64,000 bases of DNA, taken from Sorghum bicolor. Lineage: Eukaryota; Streptophyta; Magnoliopsida; Poales; Poaceae. Position numbers and translations under genes: made by a program. The notes under the pieces were generated by a model. It searched no databases. It worked only from the letters and a program-made list of their open reading frames with translations, and had not been told where the DNA came from. Shown piece after piece: positions 48,000 to 59,079 of the stretch. The stretch spans positions 6,204,462 through 6,268,461 of the forward strand of contig NC_012878.2 of NCBI RefSeq assembly GCF_000003195.3, written 5' to 3'. Each line of letters starts with the position of its first letter. The first letter of the stretch is position 1.

Positions 48000-48243
48000 T
48001 GCTACATATATGCTTCGCTTTGGTTCGTTCTTTGCATGGGTGGATAGACAAGATCGGTCAGGACTCAGGACCACTCCTGCTGGAACTGACTGTACCTGCA
48101 GGCTGCAGCGCTCGCCTGAGCTTGGGCCAGAAACGCCGGATCACGGTGGCGGCAAAAGGGCTATGATCCAGAGCTCAAGCTGGTTCCGGCGAAGAGGAAT
48201 ACATATGTCAGAGAAGAAAACCATAGAGATGACGCATGCATAA
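48000..48243 (+). other. Conserved block downstream of cluster gene 1
   Basis: A GC-richer block (ggctgcagcg, ttgggccagaaacgccgg, tcacggtggcgg, ctatgatccagagctcaa, ggttccggcgaagaggaa) is kept at about 56860-57020 after gene 3 and is largely lost after gene 2. It is preceded by 'gcttcgctttggttcgttct'. Conservation between paralogues suggests an old exon or UTR element; reading frames differ between the copies, so coding is doubtful. Confidence 0.5.
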
Positions 48244-48423
48244 TAGATAATACCCGTCCTATGTTCTTATATCATGTTGTTGTTTTTTTTTCCTGCATGC
48301 CAGTGTTTTTGTACACTATGTCACGTTGATTAAGTACTGATATGTGAAGCAGCAACATATATTCTTCACACAACTGATGCCAATATGTTACGGTTTCATG
48401 AATCATGATGCAACTCATATTAA

Positions 48424-48564
48424 GGGCTTGTTTGGATGTTATCATATTCACTTCAATCCATATATGTTGGGTGGATTGGGGTGTATAATTTAGTTAAAGT
48501 TCTACTCCAATCCATGCCAACACATATGATAAATTGATGTGAGTCCGTACATCCAAACAAGACC
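48424..48564. mobile_element. Tourist-like MITE
   Basis: 141 bp, ends 'gggcttgtttggatgt' and 'acatccaaacaagacc', flanked by TAA (48421-48423 and 48565-48567). Present only after gene 1 in the cluster. Confidence 0.9.
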
Positions 48565-48567
48565 TAA

Positions 48568-49377
48568 GTGATGTTCTGTACTCTTGGAATCTTAGAAACA
48601 TATTTTTGTTCATCAAATCTCATAATTTTCATGTTTTTGTGTATTAGTTACTTCTATTTTCACAATTTCTAGAAAACCGCTATCTAAGCTTCATAGGTCA
48701 TGAAAAAAAGATGTTTCTATTTGCCATAGTCCACGATTTTAAACAATGGTTAACCTAGCTGCAACGGGGAATTTTTGGTGAATCTGGCCTCTAGATTTGG
48801 ATTTCATGGATCTAGAATATTTGGGAAATGTTTGGTGGAGTAGAGCTGAAAATGGTGAATCTGGAGCTGATGAATCTCTGCCAAGAAGGCCCATAGTATG
48901 CATCTCATGTAGTCTTTACTTGTTAGTTCATCGTTAGTTGCTTTTGTTATTGAGAGCCGATTGCCCCGTTATTATATTTTTTTTTTGTTTTATCTAGTTT
49001 GGGTTCATTTTCTCTTTTTTTTAATATACAGTTTGACCGTTTTCCCATCACATGATCGTGTCATACGATATATTTCGAATGTACGTGGCCCTTGTATATT
49101 TGCTATTTGGCTGCATTCCTCATTCCAAGCAAGGTCCAAGCGTCCCTACGGCCATGCTAGATGGACAATATATGTTCCAAATTATGTTTTTTTTGCAATA
49201 ATATATGTTTCGAAAATTAAGTTCAGATGGCAGACAGACAAGAGTAGAAACCGAAAAAAACCCATTCTAAATTTTGATTTGGTCTGGTGCAATATAGCGG
49301 AGCCACATACATGGAAACCGAATCATTTAATCCGTGGACAAAATATAGAGTACTCCCTGCATTCACAAAAGAATCAC
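48568..49377. repeat. Inter-gene region 1 with flank block A, copy 2
   Basis: The left part (agaaaaccgctatctaagct) belongs to the downstream flank shared by genes 1-3. Block A recurs at about 49078-49340 and carries the empty Helitron site. The plus ORF 48961-49410 runs through this repeat and is not called. Confidence 0.6.
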
Positions 49378-50386
49378 AACCAAAATATTAAATTTCTCTT
49401 AGTGAGGTAGGTTCTTCTAGTATTTTTACATTCAAAATTTAGTATAACCTTTTCCTACCAAATACCTCTTAGTGAGATTCTCATGTGCTATAACTAGTGG
49501 TAGTGTTTTATTATTACTTCAAAACACTAGGAGAATTCTAACATTTTGGGAGTGAATGCAATTCTTATTTTTGAGGAGTCAAATAGTTTAAACTTTGACT
49601 AAATTTATATAAAAACATATTGAAATTTATGATGCAAAATAATTATCATTAGATTAGTGATAGAATATATTTTCTTAATAATTTTATTTGGAGAAATAAA
49701 TGTAAGTGTCGTCTCCTATAAACTTGATCAAACTTGAACTAGTTTGACTGATACTTGCATTCTTTTCTAATGGAGCCCCAGAGAAGAAATTTCAGCAATT
49801 AACTTAGGGATTGAGTGGTGCTAATAAACCTGGCAAATTTTTGTTTCAAACACAATAAATATAATGCATTTACACGCATCAAATCCTGTTTTAGTGCTCA
49901 CCAATAAAATTAACCGTTTCACAAAGAGGAGGCCCTATTAGTCGTTTCAAATGCAATAAATATAATGCATTTACACGTATCAAATCTCTTTTTTTGCAAT
50001 AATATATGTTTCAAAAATTAAGTTCAGATGGTAGACAGACCTTAGCAGGCACGGAACGGAAACATGATCCATATTCCCATTTCCATGTTCCATATTCAGG
50101 GAACGTCTGCTTTCCGAAAACGCAAATATTCCCGTTCCCACGTTATAAAATGGTACCTCAAGTTTCTGTTTCTGTTCTCGTCCTAGAAACACGGACAGGA
50201 ACATGGCTAGACAGACAAGAGAAAAAACTGGATCTAGGCAATAATACAGTGGAGGCACAGACATGGAAACATAATCCGTGGACAAAAGATAGATTACTCT
50301 ATGCGTCCACAAAAGAATCACAACCAGAATATTAGATTTCTCCTAGTGAGGTAGAGTTCTCCTAATGTTTTGGTATTCAAAATTTA

Positions 50387-50678
50387 GGGGGTGTTTAGTT
50401 CTCATATTCTAAAAAAATTGGGTTTTGGTTCATCATTTTGCAAAATAGAACTAAACTTAAAATTTTTTGCAAACAAGTGGTTATTCTCCATTTTGGATTT
50501 TGGCCTCAAGAGACCAAAAAAAACCTAAAAGAGCCTCATGAGGCCTTCATGAGGGTAATAAATTTTGTATTTTTGGACGAAACTAAACATGATCCTGAAA
50601 ATTTTGGCACTTTGCATTTCATTATTCCAAATTAGTTGGCATTTTGCATTTTGCATTTTTTTTGAACTAAACACCCCC
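50387..50678. mobile_element. MITE with GGGGGTGTTTAGTTC ends
   Basis: 292 bp, perfect 15-bp terminal inverted repeats ('gggggtgtttagttc' and its complement at the other end) and TTA duplication (50384-50386 and 50679-50681). It splits one copy of flank block B. Confidence 0.93.
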
Positions 50679-50689
50679 TTAATATCAAT

Positions 50690-52172
50690 TTTCCTTCCAA
50701 ATGCCTCCTAGTGAGATTTTCATGTGCTATAACTTGTGGTAGTATTTTATTACTACTTTAAAATACTAGGAAATTCTAACATTTTGGTAGTAAATGCAAT
50801 TCTTATTTTTTGAGGAGTCAAATAGTTTAAACTTTGACTAAATTTATATAAAAACATATTGAAATTTATGATGCAAAAAATTATCATTAGATTATTGATA
50901 GAAAATATTTTTTAATAATTTTATTTGGAGAAATAAATGTTAGTGCGATCTCCTATAAACTTGATCAAACTTGAACTAATTTGACTAATACGGATCCTAT
51001 AATTGCATTCTTTTTCTAGATGGAGCCCTAGAGAAGAAAATTCAGCAACTTAGGGATTGATTGGTGCTAATAAACCTGGCAAATTTATGTTTCAAATGCA
51101 ATAAATATAATGCATTTACACGCATCAAATCTCGTTTTAGTGCTCACCAATAAAATCAATTGTTTCAAAAGGGGGCCCTATTAATCGTTTCAAACGCAAT
51201 AAATATAATGCATCCAATCAAATTTGTTTTTTTGCAATAATATATGTTTTAAAAATTAATTTCAGATGGCAGACAGATCTTAGTAGCCAGGGAACATGAA
51301 GATGACCCATCTGGATGTTCTCATGTTTTATGTTACGGGAACATCTACATTCTAGAAGTACAATTGTTCTCGTTTCCACGTTATAAAATGATACCCTAAC
51401 TTTACGTTTATGTTCCCGTTCCAGAAGCGTGGACGAGAACAATGCTGCTATGAGACAGACAAGAAAAAACTAGAACAAAATCATTCTGAATTTTGATTTG
51501 ACCAGGTGCAATACAGCGGAGGCACAGAACATGGAAAAACAGAATCATTTAATCCGTGGACAAAAGATGGATTACTCCCTGGGTCCACAAAAGAATTACA
51601 ACCAGAATATTAATTTTCTCCTAGTGAGGTGGAGTTCTTCAAATGTTTTGGTATTTAAAATTTAGTATAAATTTTTCCTTCCAAATGTCTCCTAGTGAGA
51701 TTTTCGTGTCCTATAGGTGGTTGGTTGTGTTTTATTACTACTTAAAAATACTAGGGGAATTCTACCATTTTGGTAGTGAATGCAATTCTTATTTTTCGAA
51801 AAGTCAAACAGTTTGAACTTTGACTAAACTTATATAAATACATATTAAAATTTATGATACAAAATAAGTATCATTATAGTGAAAGAATATATTCTTATAA
51901 TAAATTTATTTGGAAAATTAATGTAGTACCGTTTCCTATAAACTTGGTTAAACTTTGAACTAATTTGACCGATATGGATATCATATAATTACATTCTTTC
52001 ATGGACAGAACCTAGAGGAGAAAATTCAGCAAGTGTGGGGATGGGGATTAATTGGTTCCAATAAACCTGCTAGATTAACGTTTCAAATGCAATAAATATA
52101 TTGTATTTACCTGCAACAAATCTCGTTTCAATGCTCACCAACAAAATTAACCGTTTCACTTAGTGGAGACCC
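50690..52172. repeat. Upstream flank of cluster gene 2, repeated block B and partial block A
   Basis: Contains two further copies of block B (about 50690-51000 and 51600-51990) around a partial block A (51230-51565), each with a 'gcaataaatataatgcattt'-like segment. The repeated order shows that the upstream region was amplified at least once more than the gene. Confidence 0.7.
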
Positions 52173-52180
52173 TATAAATA
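52173..52180 (+). promoter_or_regulatory. TATA box of cluster gene 2
   Basis: 'tataaata' 79 bases before the ATG, in the shared context 'gagaccctataaatacatgg'. Confidence 0.8.
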
Positions 52181-52258
52181 CATGGCCATATGCTTATCGT
52201 TGCCCACCACACCACCAACAAGAACAAGTTGAGATCAAGGTAGAATTGGCAAATAGCT

Positions 52259-52762
52259 ATGGCCGGGCAGGTGCACAAGATCACCGCAGTGGTGCTGCTG
52301 CCTCTGCTCATCCTCCTACCGCTGACGATGCTCTCTTCCATGGCATCAGCCATGCGCCACTCGCCGGCAGTGCTGACCGGTGAGGGCTTTGCGGTGTTGA
52401 GGAAGGTTCCCACTGGACCAAGCAACGAGACCAGCGATCCGCCGCCGCCACCGTCTCAAGTGGCTGAGAGCCCTATCGTCGACTTCCCGGTGCTAAGGAA
52501 GGTCCCAACTGGACCAAGCAATGAGACCAGCGATCCGCCGCCGCCACCGTCTCAAGTGGCCGAGAGCCCCATCGTCGACTTCCCAGTGCTGAGGAAGGTC
52601 CCAACTGGACCAAGCAACGAGACCAGCGATCCGCCGCCGCCACCATCTCAAGTGGCTGAGAGCCCTGTCGTCGACTTCCCGGTGCTGAGAAAGGTTCCCA
52701 CTGGACCAAGCAACATAACAAGCGATCCACCGCCGCCGCCGTCAGTTGCCAAGAACGCTTGA
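52259..52762 (+). CDS. Secreted multi-repeat peptide precursor, cluster gene 2
   Basis: Single exon, 167 aa, with four modules instead of five. The signal peptide (MAGQVHKITAVVLLPLLILL ... MASA) and the core VLRKVPTGPSNETSDPPPPP are kept; the last module has NITS and the protein ends SVAKNA. Modules are almost identical at the DNA level, so one unit was probably lost or gained by unequal recombination. The TATA box and leader are the same as in genes 1 and 3. Same uncertainty of function as gene 1. Confidence 0.85.
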   Translation: MAGQVHKITAVVLLPLLILLPLTMLSSMASAMRHSPAVLTGEGFAVLRKVPTGPSNETSDPPPPPSQVAESPIVDFPVLRKVPTGPSNETSDPPPPPSQVAESPIVDFPVLRKVPTGPSNETSDPPPPPSQVAESPVVDFPVLRKVPTGPSNITSDPPPPPSVAKNA

Positions 52763-53570
52763 TTCCCAGAGGGGGCGATTTTGATGCTTGTACTGACGTT
52801 ATCATGTATTGAGATGTCATCATGCAAACTCGCATTTGTATGGACACAATGCATATGCCTTGATCGTAATATTTCCTTTGATGAAGTTCAAAAAAAAAAT
52901 CCTCTGTATTGATAGTGGAAAAGAAATATTTTCTGACCAAAAGTGCAAACGTAATATTCAGATATGATCCTGAGTTCATGTATCTTGTGATTATTTTTTT
53001 TCCATGTTGCTGCATATATGCTTGGCATTGGTTTGTTCTTTGCATGGATCGATAGGCAAGATGTGAGGACCACTTCTACTGGAACCCACCTTGATCATGA
53101 TGTATTTCAAAATGATAAAGACGACACATGCATAATCCCCGTCCATGGCAGCAGGGGTAGTGTTTTCCTATGTTCTTATATGTTGTTGTTTTCTGCATGC
53201 TAGTGTTTTTGCACAATCTGTCACGTTGATTAAGTACCCCAATATGTGCACAAACAACACATCTTCACACAACTGATACCAATATGTTACAGTTTCATGA
53301 ATCATGATGTATTACATATTATAAGTGATGTTCTCTAGACTCTTGGAACCATAGAAACATATTTCTGTTCATCAAGTCTTATAATTTTCATGTTTTTGTG
53401 AATCAATTATTTTTATTTTCAAAATTTTTAGAAAACCGCTATCTAAGCTTCATAGCTCATGGAAAAACGATGCTGCTGTTTGCCATAGTCCATGATTTTA
53501 AATGATGGTTAACCTAGCTGCAACGGGCAGCTTACGAGTTTACCGGGCCATTCCCCCAGAACGTTCCGGC

Positions 53571-53830
53571 CTACATTTCAAGACACGATGCCCTTTTATG
53601 TCCACCCTTGTTAATCCTTGGGGCTCTATTGAAATCTAATGTGTAGTAGTGATGGTATCTTGCACTATTGCATTGAGGAGAATCAACGAGATTTCTAGGA
53701 GTGCTTAAAAATGAGCCATTCCTACAAATCAATTTTCCAAAATCACAAATCTGAATAAAAAATAGCAAAAAAATAATCCTGAGAGAACCTAACGGGCAAA
53801 AAACAGCAGTAAAGGAATTATAGAATTATC
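53571..53830. repeat. Shared downstream block of cluster genes 2 and 3
   Basis: 'tagtagtgatggtat' then 'ttgcactat' and 'gatttctagg' recur at about 57780-57830, followed by related text with 'gagccat', 'caaatct/gaatctga' and 'aaatagca'. The stretch resembles a non-autonomous CACTA-type insert carried in both copies. No coding capacity. Confidence 0.45.
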
Positions 53831-53982
53831 TTGGTTGTTTTTCTACAACCAGCAAGGTAATAATATATTCCTCTGGGGTTCAGTTTTACAAATTGTTGGT
53901 TGCCAAGGATAATCCGTTTTCTTACAGTGAGATAAGGCATTTGTCAAACTATTAACTCGAGTCCCAAATGAGATATTATCTA

Positions 53983-54205
53983 CTCCCTTCATCCTTAAAT
54001 AACTGTCATTTTCGTTTTTTGAGAAATAACTTTGACTAAATACATATAATAAATATTAATATTTATAGTATATAATTAATATTATTAGATAGGTTGTCCG
54101 ATCTAATTTTATAATAAATTTAATTGGAGATACAAATATTGTATGTATTTTTTATAAATCTAGTCAAACTTAATAAAAACGACAAATAGTTAGGGGCAGA
54201 GGGAG
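53983..54205. mobile_element. Stowaway MITE
   Basis: 223 bp, ends 'ctcccttcatccttaaataa' and 'tagttaggggcagagggag', flanked by TA on both sides, as expected for Tc1/mariner-type Stowaway. Confidence 0.88.
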
Positions 54206-54207
54206 TA

Positions 54208-55417
54208 ATTTTGAGCCAGTAGTTACTAGTAGTTCTTGGAGATGCCAACAAACTCTTTATTTGGGAAAAAAATTTAGCTTAGGAAATAATTTAATTAGGG
54301 AGGAAGAGAATAGCATTTTATTATAGTGCATATTCTCTGATACATTTAGATCTAAGTTACTTTTACAAAGTTGTCGTCTAGGAGGAGGTATGCATACTTT
54401 TGCTACATTTTCTTTTGATCTGATATTATCTATCTATATTTGCATGCTATGTGGAAATATATGTAACAAGTTGTCCAATGTTGCTGGCAATTTTTTTTTC
54501 TAAAAACAGGGGTAAAATCACAATGTACTAAAAAAAGTAGGTGTATTTTTGCAAGGGCAAAGTTGTCCTTCCCAAGCCAATTTGACATGTTACTAGCTGT
54601 TCATGGAGTAGAGGTAAAGTGAAGCTTCGTTTGGACTAAGTAAGGGTAAAATCGCAACGGTGACAAAAACGAGGGTAAAATCACAATTGGACTCTGAAAC
54701 AAGGTAAGAACGCAATAGCCCTACAAGAAACTCCCTCTGCCCAGCATTGCATTCGTAGAATCGAATTTTGAAGAAGTTTCTCCAAAAGTAGATTTTGACT
54801 TTATTATTTTCTACAAAAATTAAAACCATCTTAATATTAATTTGAATACTAATGAATTGATATGTAACTTTGTCGAATAACATCCATATAATTTGAATAT
54901 GTTTTGAATGAGGCGGACAAGAGTAGAAACTAGAACAAAATCATTCTGAATTTTGATTTGGTCTGGTGCAATATAGCGGAGCCATAGACACGGGAACCGA
55001 ATCATTTAATCCGTGGACAAAATATAGAGTACTCCATGCGTCTATGAAAGAATGCAGTTCTTAGTTTATGAGGAGTCAAATAGTTTGAACTTTGACTAAA
55101 TTTATATAAAAATCATATTAAAATTTATGAAACAAAATAAGTACATTAGATTAGTGATAGAACTTGTTCTTATAATAAATTTATTTGGGAACACAAATGT
55201 TATTACCATCGTCTATAAATTTGATCAAATTTAAACTATTTTGACTCATACGGATTCCATAATTATATTCTTTTCTGAACAGAGCCAAGAAAATTCAGCA
55301 AGTGTTGGAATGGGGATTAATTGGTGCTAATAAAACTACCAGATTTACGTTTCAATGCAATAAACATACTGCATTTATACGCAGCAAATCTCGTTTCAGC
55401 GCTCACCAACACAAATA
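54208..55417. repeat. Inter-gene region 2 with flank block A, copy 4
   Basis: Gene-free. Block A (aaaatcattctgaattttga ... gcggagccatagacacg) recurs at about 54905-55025, followed by a shortened block B. The left part holds 'gggtaaaatc' phrases three times (54511, 54645, 54673) without known meaning. Confidence 0.55.
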
Positions 55418-55675
55418 CTCCCTCCGTCCCTGAAAGCTGCAATTTCTAGAGTTGTCCTAAGTCAAACTTTTAAAACTTTGACCAAATTTATAGAAAAAAA
55501 AAACGCTAAGATTTATAGTACCAAATTAATACCATTAGATTTATCATTGAATATATTTCCATAAGATACTCATTTTATGTTATACATATTGATACTTTTT
55601 CCTATAAAGTTGGTCAAAGTTAAACAAGTTTGACTGGCACGGATTTTAGGAATTGAAGCTTTCAGGGACAAAGGA
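55418..55675. mobile_element. Stowaway-like MITE in the promoter of cluster gene 3
   Basis: Ends 'ctccctccgtccctgaaagc' and 'gaagctttcagggacaaagg' form an inverted repeat; 'ta' precedes the left end. It split the upstream flank: 'ttcagcaaggg'/'ggtgctaataaaact' phrases occur on both sides and again at 55850. Confidence 0.8.
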
Positions 55676-55976
55676 CTTTTCTCATCGGAGCCAAGAAAAT
55701 TCAGCAAGGGAGATTAATCGGTGCTAATAAAACTGCCAGATTTACGTTTCAATGCAATAAACATAATGCATTTATACGCAGCAAATCTCATTTCAGCGCT
55801 CACCAACAAGTACATTGTTTTCTGAACGGAGCCGAGAAAATTCAGCAAGGGATTAATTGGTGCTAATAAAACTGCTAGATTTACGTTTCAATGCAATAAA
55901 CATACTGCATTTACACGCAGCAAATCTCGTTTCAGCGGTCACCAACAAAATTAATCGTTTCACAGAGCAGAGACCC

Positions 55977-55984
55977 TATAAATA
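55977..55984 (+). promoter_or_regulatory. TATA box of cluster gene 3
   Basis: 'tataaata' 76 bases before the ATG, in the shared context 'gagaccctataaatacatgg'. The preceding 'cagatttacgtttcaatgca' segment is repeated three times between 55340 and 55910. Confidence 0.8.
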
Positions 55985-56059
55985 CATGGCCATGCATATC
56001 GTTGCCACCACACCACCAACAAGCACAAGTTAGAGAGATAGAATATTGGCAAAATAGCT

Positions 56060-56662
56060 ATGGCCGGTCAGGGGTGCAAGATAACCGCAGTGGCGCTGCT
56101 GCCTCTGCTCATCCTCCTGCCGCTGGCGATGCTCTCTTCCATGGCGTCGGCTACGGGCCGCTCGCCGGCAGCGCTGAGCGGCGAGGGCTTCCCGGTGCTG
56201 AGGAAGGTCCCAACTGGACCAAGCAATGAGACCAGCGACCCGCCGCCGCCACCGTATCAAGTGCCCGAGAGCCCCGTCGTCGACTTTCCAGTGCTGAGGA
56301 AGGTCCCAACTGGACCAAGCAACGAGACCAGCGATCCGCCGCCGCCACCGTATCAAGTGCCCGAGAGCCCCGTCGTCGACTTTCCAGTGCTGAGAAAGGT
56401 CCCAACTGGACCAAGCAACGAGACTAGCGATCCGCCGCCGCCACCATCTCATGTGGCTGAGAGCCCCGTCGTCGACTTCCCGGTGCTGAGGAAGGTCCCA
56501 ACTGGACCAAGCAACGACACCAGCGACCCGCCGCCGCCGCCATCATCTCAAGTGGCTGAGAGCCCTATCGTCGACTTTCCGGTGCTAAGAAAAGTTCCCT
56601 CCGGACCAAGCAACATAACAAGCGATCCACCGCCGCCGCCTTCAGTGGCCGCGAGCGCTTGA
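56060..56662 (+). CDS. Secreted multi-repeat peptide precursor, cluster gene 3
   Basis: Single exon, 200 aa: signal peptide (MAGQGCKITAVALLPLLILL ... SSMASA) and five modules. The sequon varies along the chain: NETS in modules 1-3, NDTS in 4 and NITS in 5, so N-x-T is kept while x drifts. Linkers 1 and 2 read YQVPESPVVDFPV and the later ones SHVAESP or SQVAESP. It ends SVAASA. The core RKVP[TS]GPSN is unchanged in all five. Constraint on the core and sequon against drift in linkers supports a functional, processed product (inference). Confidence 0.85.
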   Translation: MAGQGCKITAVALLPLLILLPLAMLSSMASATGRSPAALSGEGFPVLRKVPTGPSNETSDPPPPPYQVPESPVVDFPVLRKVPTGPSNETSDPPPPPYQVPESPVVDFPVLRKVPTGPSNETSDPPPPPSHVAESPVVDFPVLRKVPTGPSNDTSDPPPPPSSQVAESPIVDFPVLRKVPSGPSNITSDPPPPPSVAASA

Positions 56663-56859
56663 TTCCCAGAGCTGCACAGGGGCGATTTGATGCTTGTACT
56701 GCCGTTATCATGAGATTTCATCATGCAAACTCGCATTTGTAGTGACATAAGGCATATGCCGTGATCGTAACATTTCATTTGAAGTTAAAAAAACATTTCC
56801 ATGTTGTGATTATTTTTTTTCCATGCTGCTACATACCATACGGGAGTATATGCTACATA

Positions 56860-57020
56860 CCCTGCAGCGCTGCCTGAGGTTGGGCCAGACACGCCGGCCG
56901 GCCGGCCGGCCGGCTCACGGTGGCGGCCGATCGAAGGGCTCTGATCCAGAGCTCAAAGCCTCAAACCGGTTCCAGCGAAGAGGAACACGTACAAAAACTA
57001 TACAGACGATGCATGCCTAA
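56860..57020 (+). other. Conserved block downstream of cluster gene 3, with GGCC expansion
   Basis: Counterpart of 48000-48243. In this copy 'cgccgg' has expanded into a run of about five GGCC units (56894-56914), a self-complementary tract. Confidence 0.55.
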
Positions 57021-58654
57021 TCCCCATCCAAGGCAGCAGCGGTATAAAGTAGGATTACAACAAATTTTGGATCTATAGGTTGAATGTTGCTGCGAATCAA
57101 TAGAGACGCTTATTTTCTTCCTCTCCTTTCCTGTCCCCTAATTTGTCTGTACTTTACTGACTGTTTCATTCCTTTCTTTCCGTCTTTGTGCCTTTTGTTC
57201 TTGTAAGACTTATGTTATTTCAATAAAGCTCCTGTAGGAGCCTTAGCCCCTCCAGTTTCGTAAAAAAAAGACAGCAGTGGTAGTGTCTTCCTAAATTCTT
57301 ATCATGTTGTTTTCTGCTTGCCAGTTTTCGTACAGTCTGTCACGTTGATTATTAATTACCGATATGTGCAGTAGCAAGATATAAACTGATACCAATATGT
57401 TACAGTTTTATGAATATCATGATGTAATTCATATTATGTGATGTTCTCTAGACTCTTGGAACCAAAGAAACATATTTCGTTCATCAAATCTCATAATTTT
57501 TATGTTTTTTTGCATCAATTACTTATATTTTAATACTTTTTTAGAAAAAAACTGCCATATCATAGCAGTAGTATAGCACTGTAGCTTCGTAGCTCCTGAG
57601 AGAGAAGATGCTGCTATTTGCCATAGTCCGCGATTTTAAACCATGATTAATCTAGTTGCAACGGGCAGTTTACAAGTTAATAGAGGCGGGCCTTTCCCTG
57701 GCACACCTCTACATTTCTAGAGACCATGCCCCTTTATGTCCATCCTATATTAATCTATAAGGCTTTGTTGAAATCTAGTATATAGTAGTGATGGTATTTT
57801 GCACTACTACATAGAGGATTTCTAGAGGCGGCTACAAATGGTTTACCCATCTACATCTCAAAATCAATCTTTTCTTGGAGCGGTTGGCCCGCAGCCCCTA
57901 AAAATGGACGGCTGGATATTCCTAGGATGGCTCAAAAAAGAGCCATCCATATCGTTTTCAGAAATCATGAATCTGAACCTACAAAATAGCAAGACAATAA
58001 ATTTTTTAATCCTAGGAGACCACACCTGCCAAAAAATAGCAGTCAAGGAATTATGGAATCACCTTTGGTGGTTTTTTACAACCTGCAAGGTAATAGTATA
58101 TTCCTCGCGGTTCAATTTGCAAATTGTTGGCTGCCAAGGGTAATCTGTTTTCTTACAGTGAGATAAGACATTAGTCAGACTATTAACTTGAGGTCCAAAT
58201 GAGATCTTATCTAATTTTGAGCCAGTAGTTATTAGCTCTTGGAGATGCCAACAACAAACTCTTTATTGGGAAAAAGTTTTTGCTTATGAATTGATTTAAT
58301 TAGGCAGGAAGAGAATAGCATTTTTATTATAGTCAATATTCTTTGGTACATTTAGATTTAAGTCAATTATAATTCTGGATGGATCGTACTGTTTGGATTT
58401 TGATACCTTAAAATCATGCTCTTTGCCATGATGTAGCAAAAACTACAAACCCAAGCTACGAAATGTGCGAAGACATAGTGGATATGTGCCCATGTGTGTT
58501 GAGTGATGAGTGATTGTAAAGAGGTGATCGCCCTTTGCTCTTTATTGGTTGTACAAACAACCTTCGCTCTTCCTAGGTTGTCGTTTTGAGATATCCCACC
58601 ATGCTTACACATTCATTGTCTTTCTTGCCATCCAAAAATGTTAGTTTAGGTTTT
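57021..58654. other. Gene-free downstream flank of cluster gene 3
   Basis: 'ttgccatagtccgcgatttt' and 'gcaacgggcagtttacaagt' are shared with the flanks of genes 1 and 2. A poly(A)-like site with 'caataaag' lies near 57222. ORFs at 57838-58143 and 58367-58612 have no recognised domain. Confidence 0.5.
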
Positions 58655-58930
58655 ACTACTACAAAAATGATTTTACGAGGTAATACCCAAACATTAATGA
58701 AAGCAGTCATAAAATTCAGTCATCTCATAAAATGACTAAGGATTTTTGAAGGTAGACATTTCCATATACGGAGGCGGTCACAATTAATCGTCTCACAAAA
58801 TGCATTTCCGAAGTATTTTTGGAGATGGTCACCTAAATTGTTTACGGAGATGGAGACCCGCCTCGAAAAATATACACTGAGGCCCATAGAAAATTCATAT
58901 CTAATCCCTCTATCGGGCTTCTATATTTAC
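58655..58930. mobile_element. Possible CACTA-type terminal fragment
   Basis: Starts 'ctactacaaaaatg', close to CACTA ends (CACTACAAAAA), and continues with diverged sub-repeats such as 'gga-(g/a)-gcggtcac' and 'ggagatggtcacc'. No right end or 3-bp duplication was found. Confidence 0.35.
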
Positions 58931-59019
58931 AACACATTTTGTTTTCGCTTCTCTAGCCATCTCCCTAGTGCCGACTTCACTTCTGCACTCACCTGATGCC
59001 CTAGTCTCTCTCACTCGCC

Positions 59020-59079
<60 letters not shown>

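Noticed and set aside
48961..49410. Plus ORF of 149 aa
   Set aside because: It runs through duplicated flank block A, and the matching copies at 44.5 and 54.9 kb do not keep the frame.
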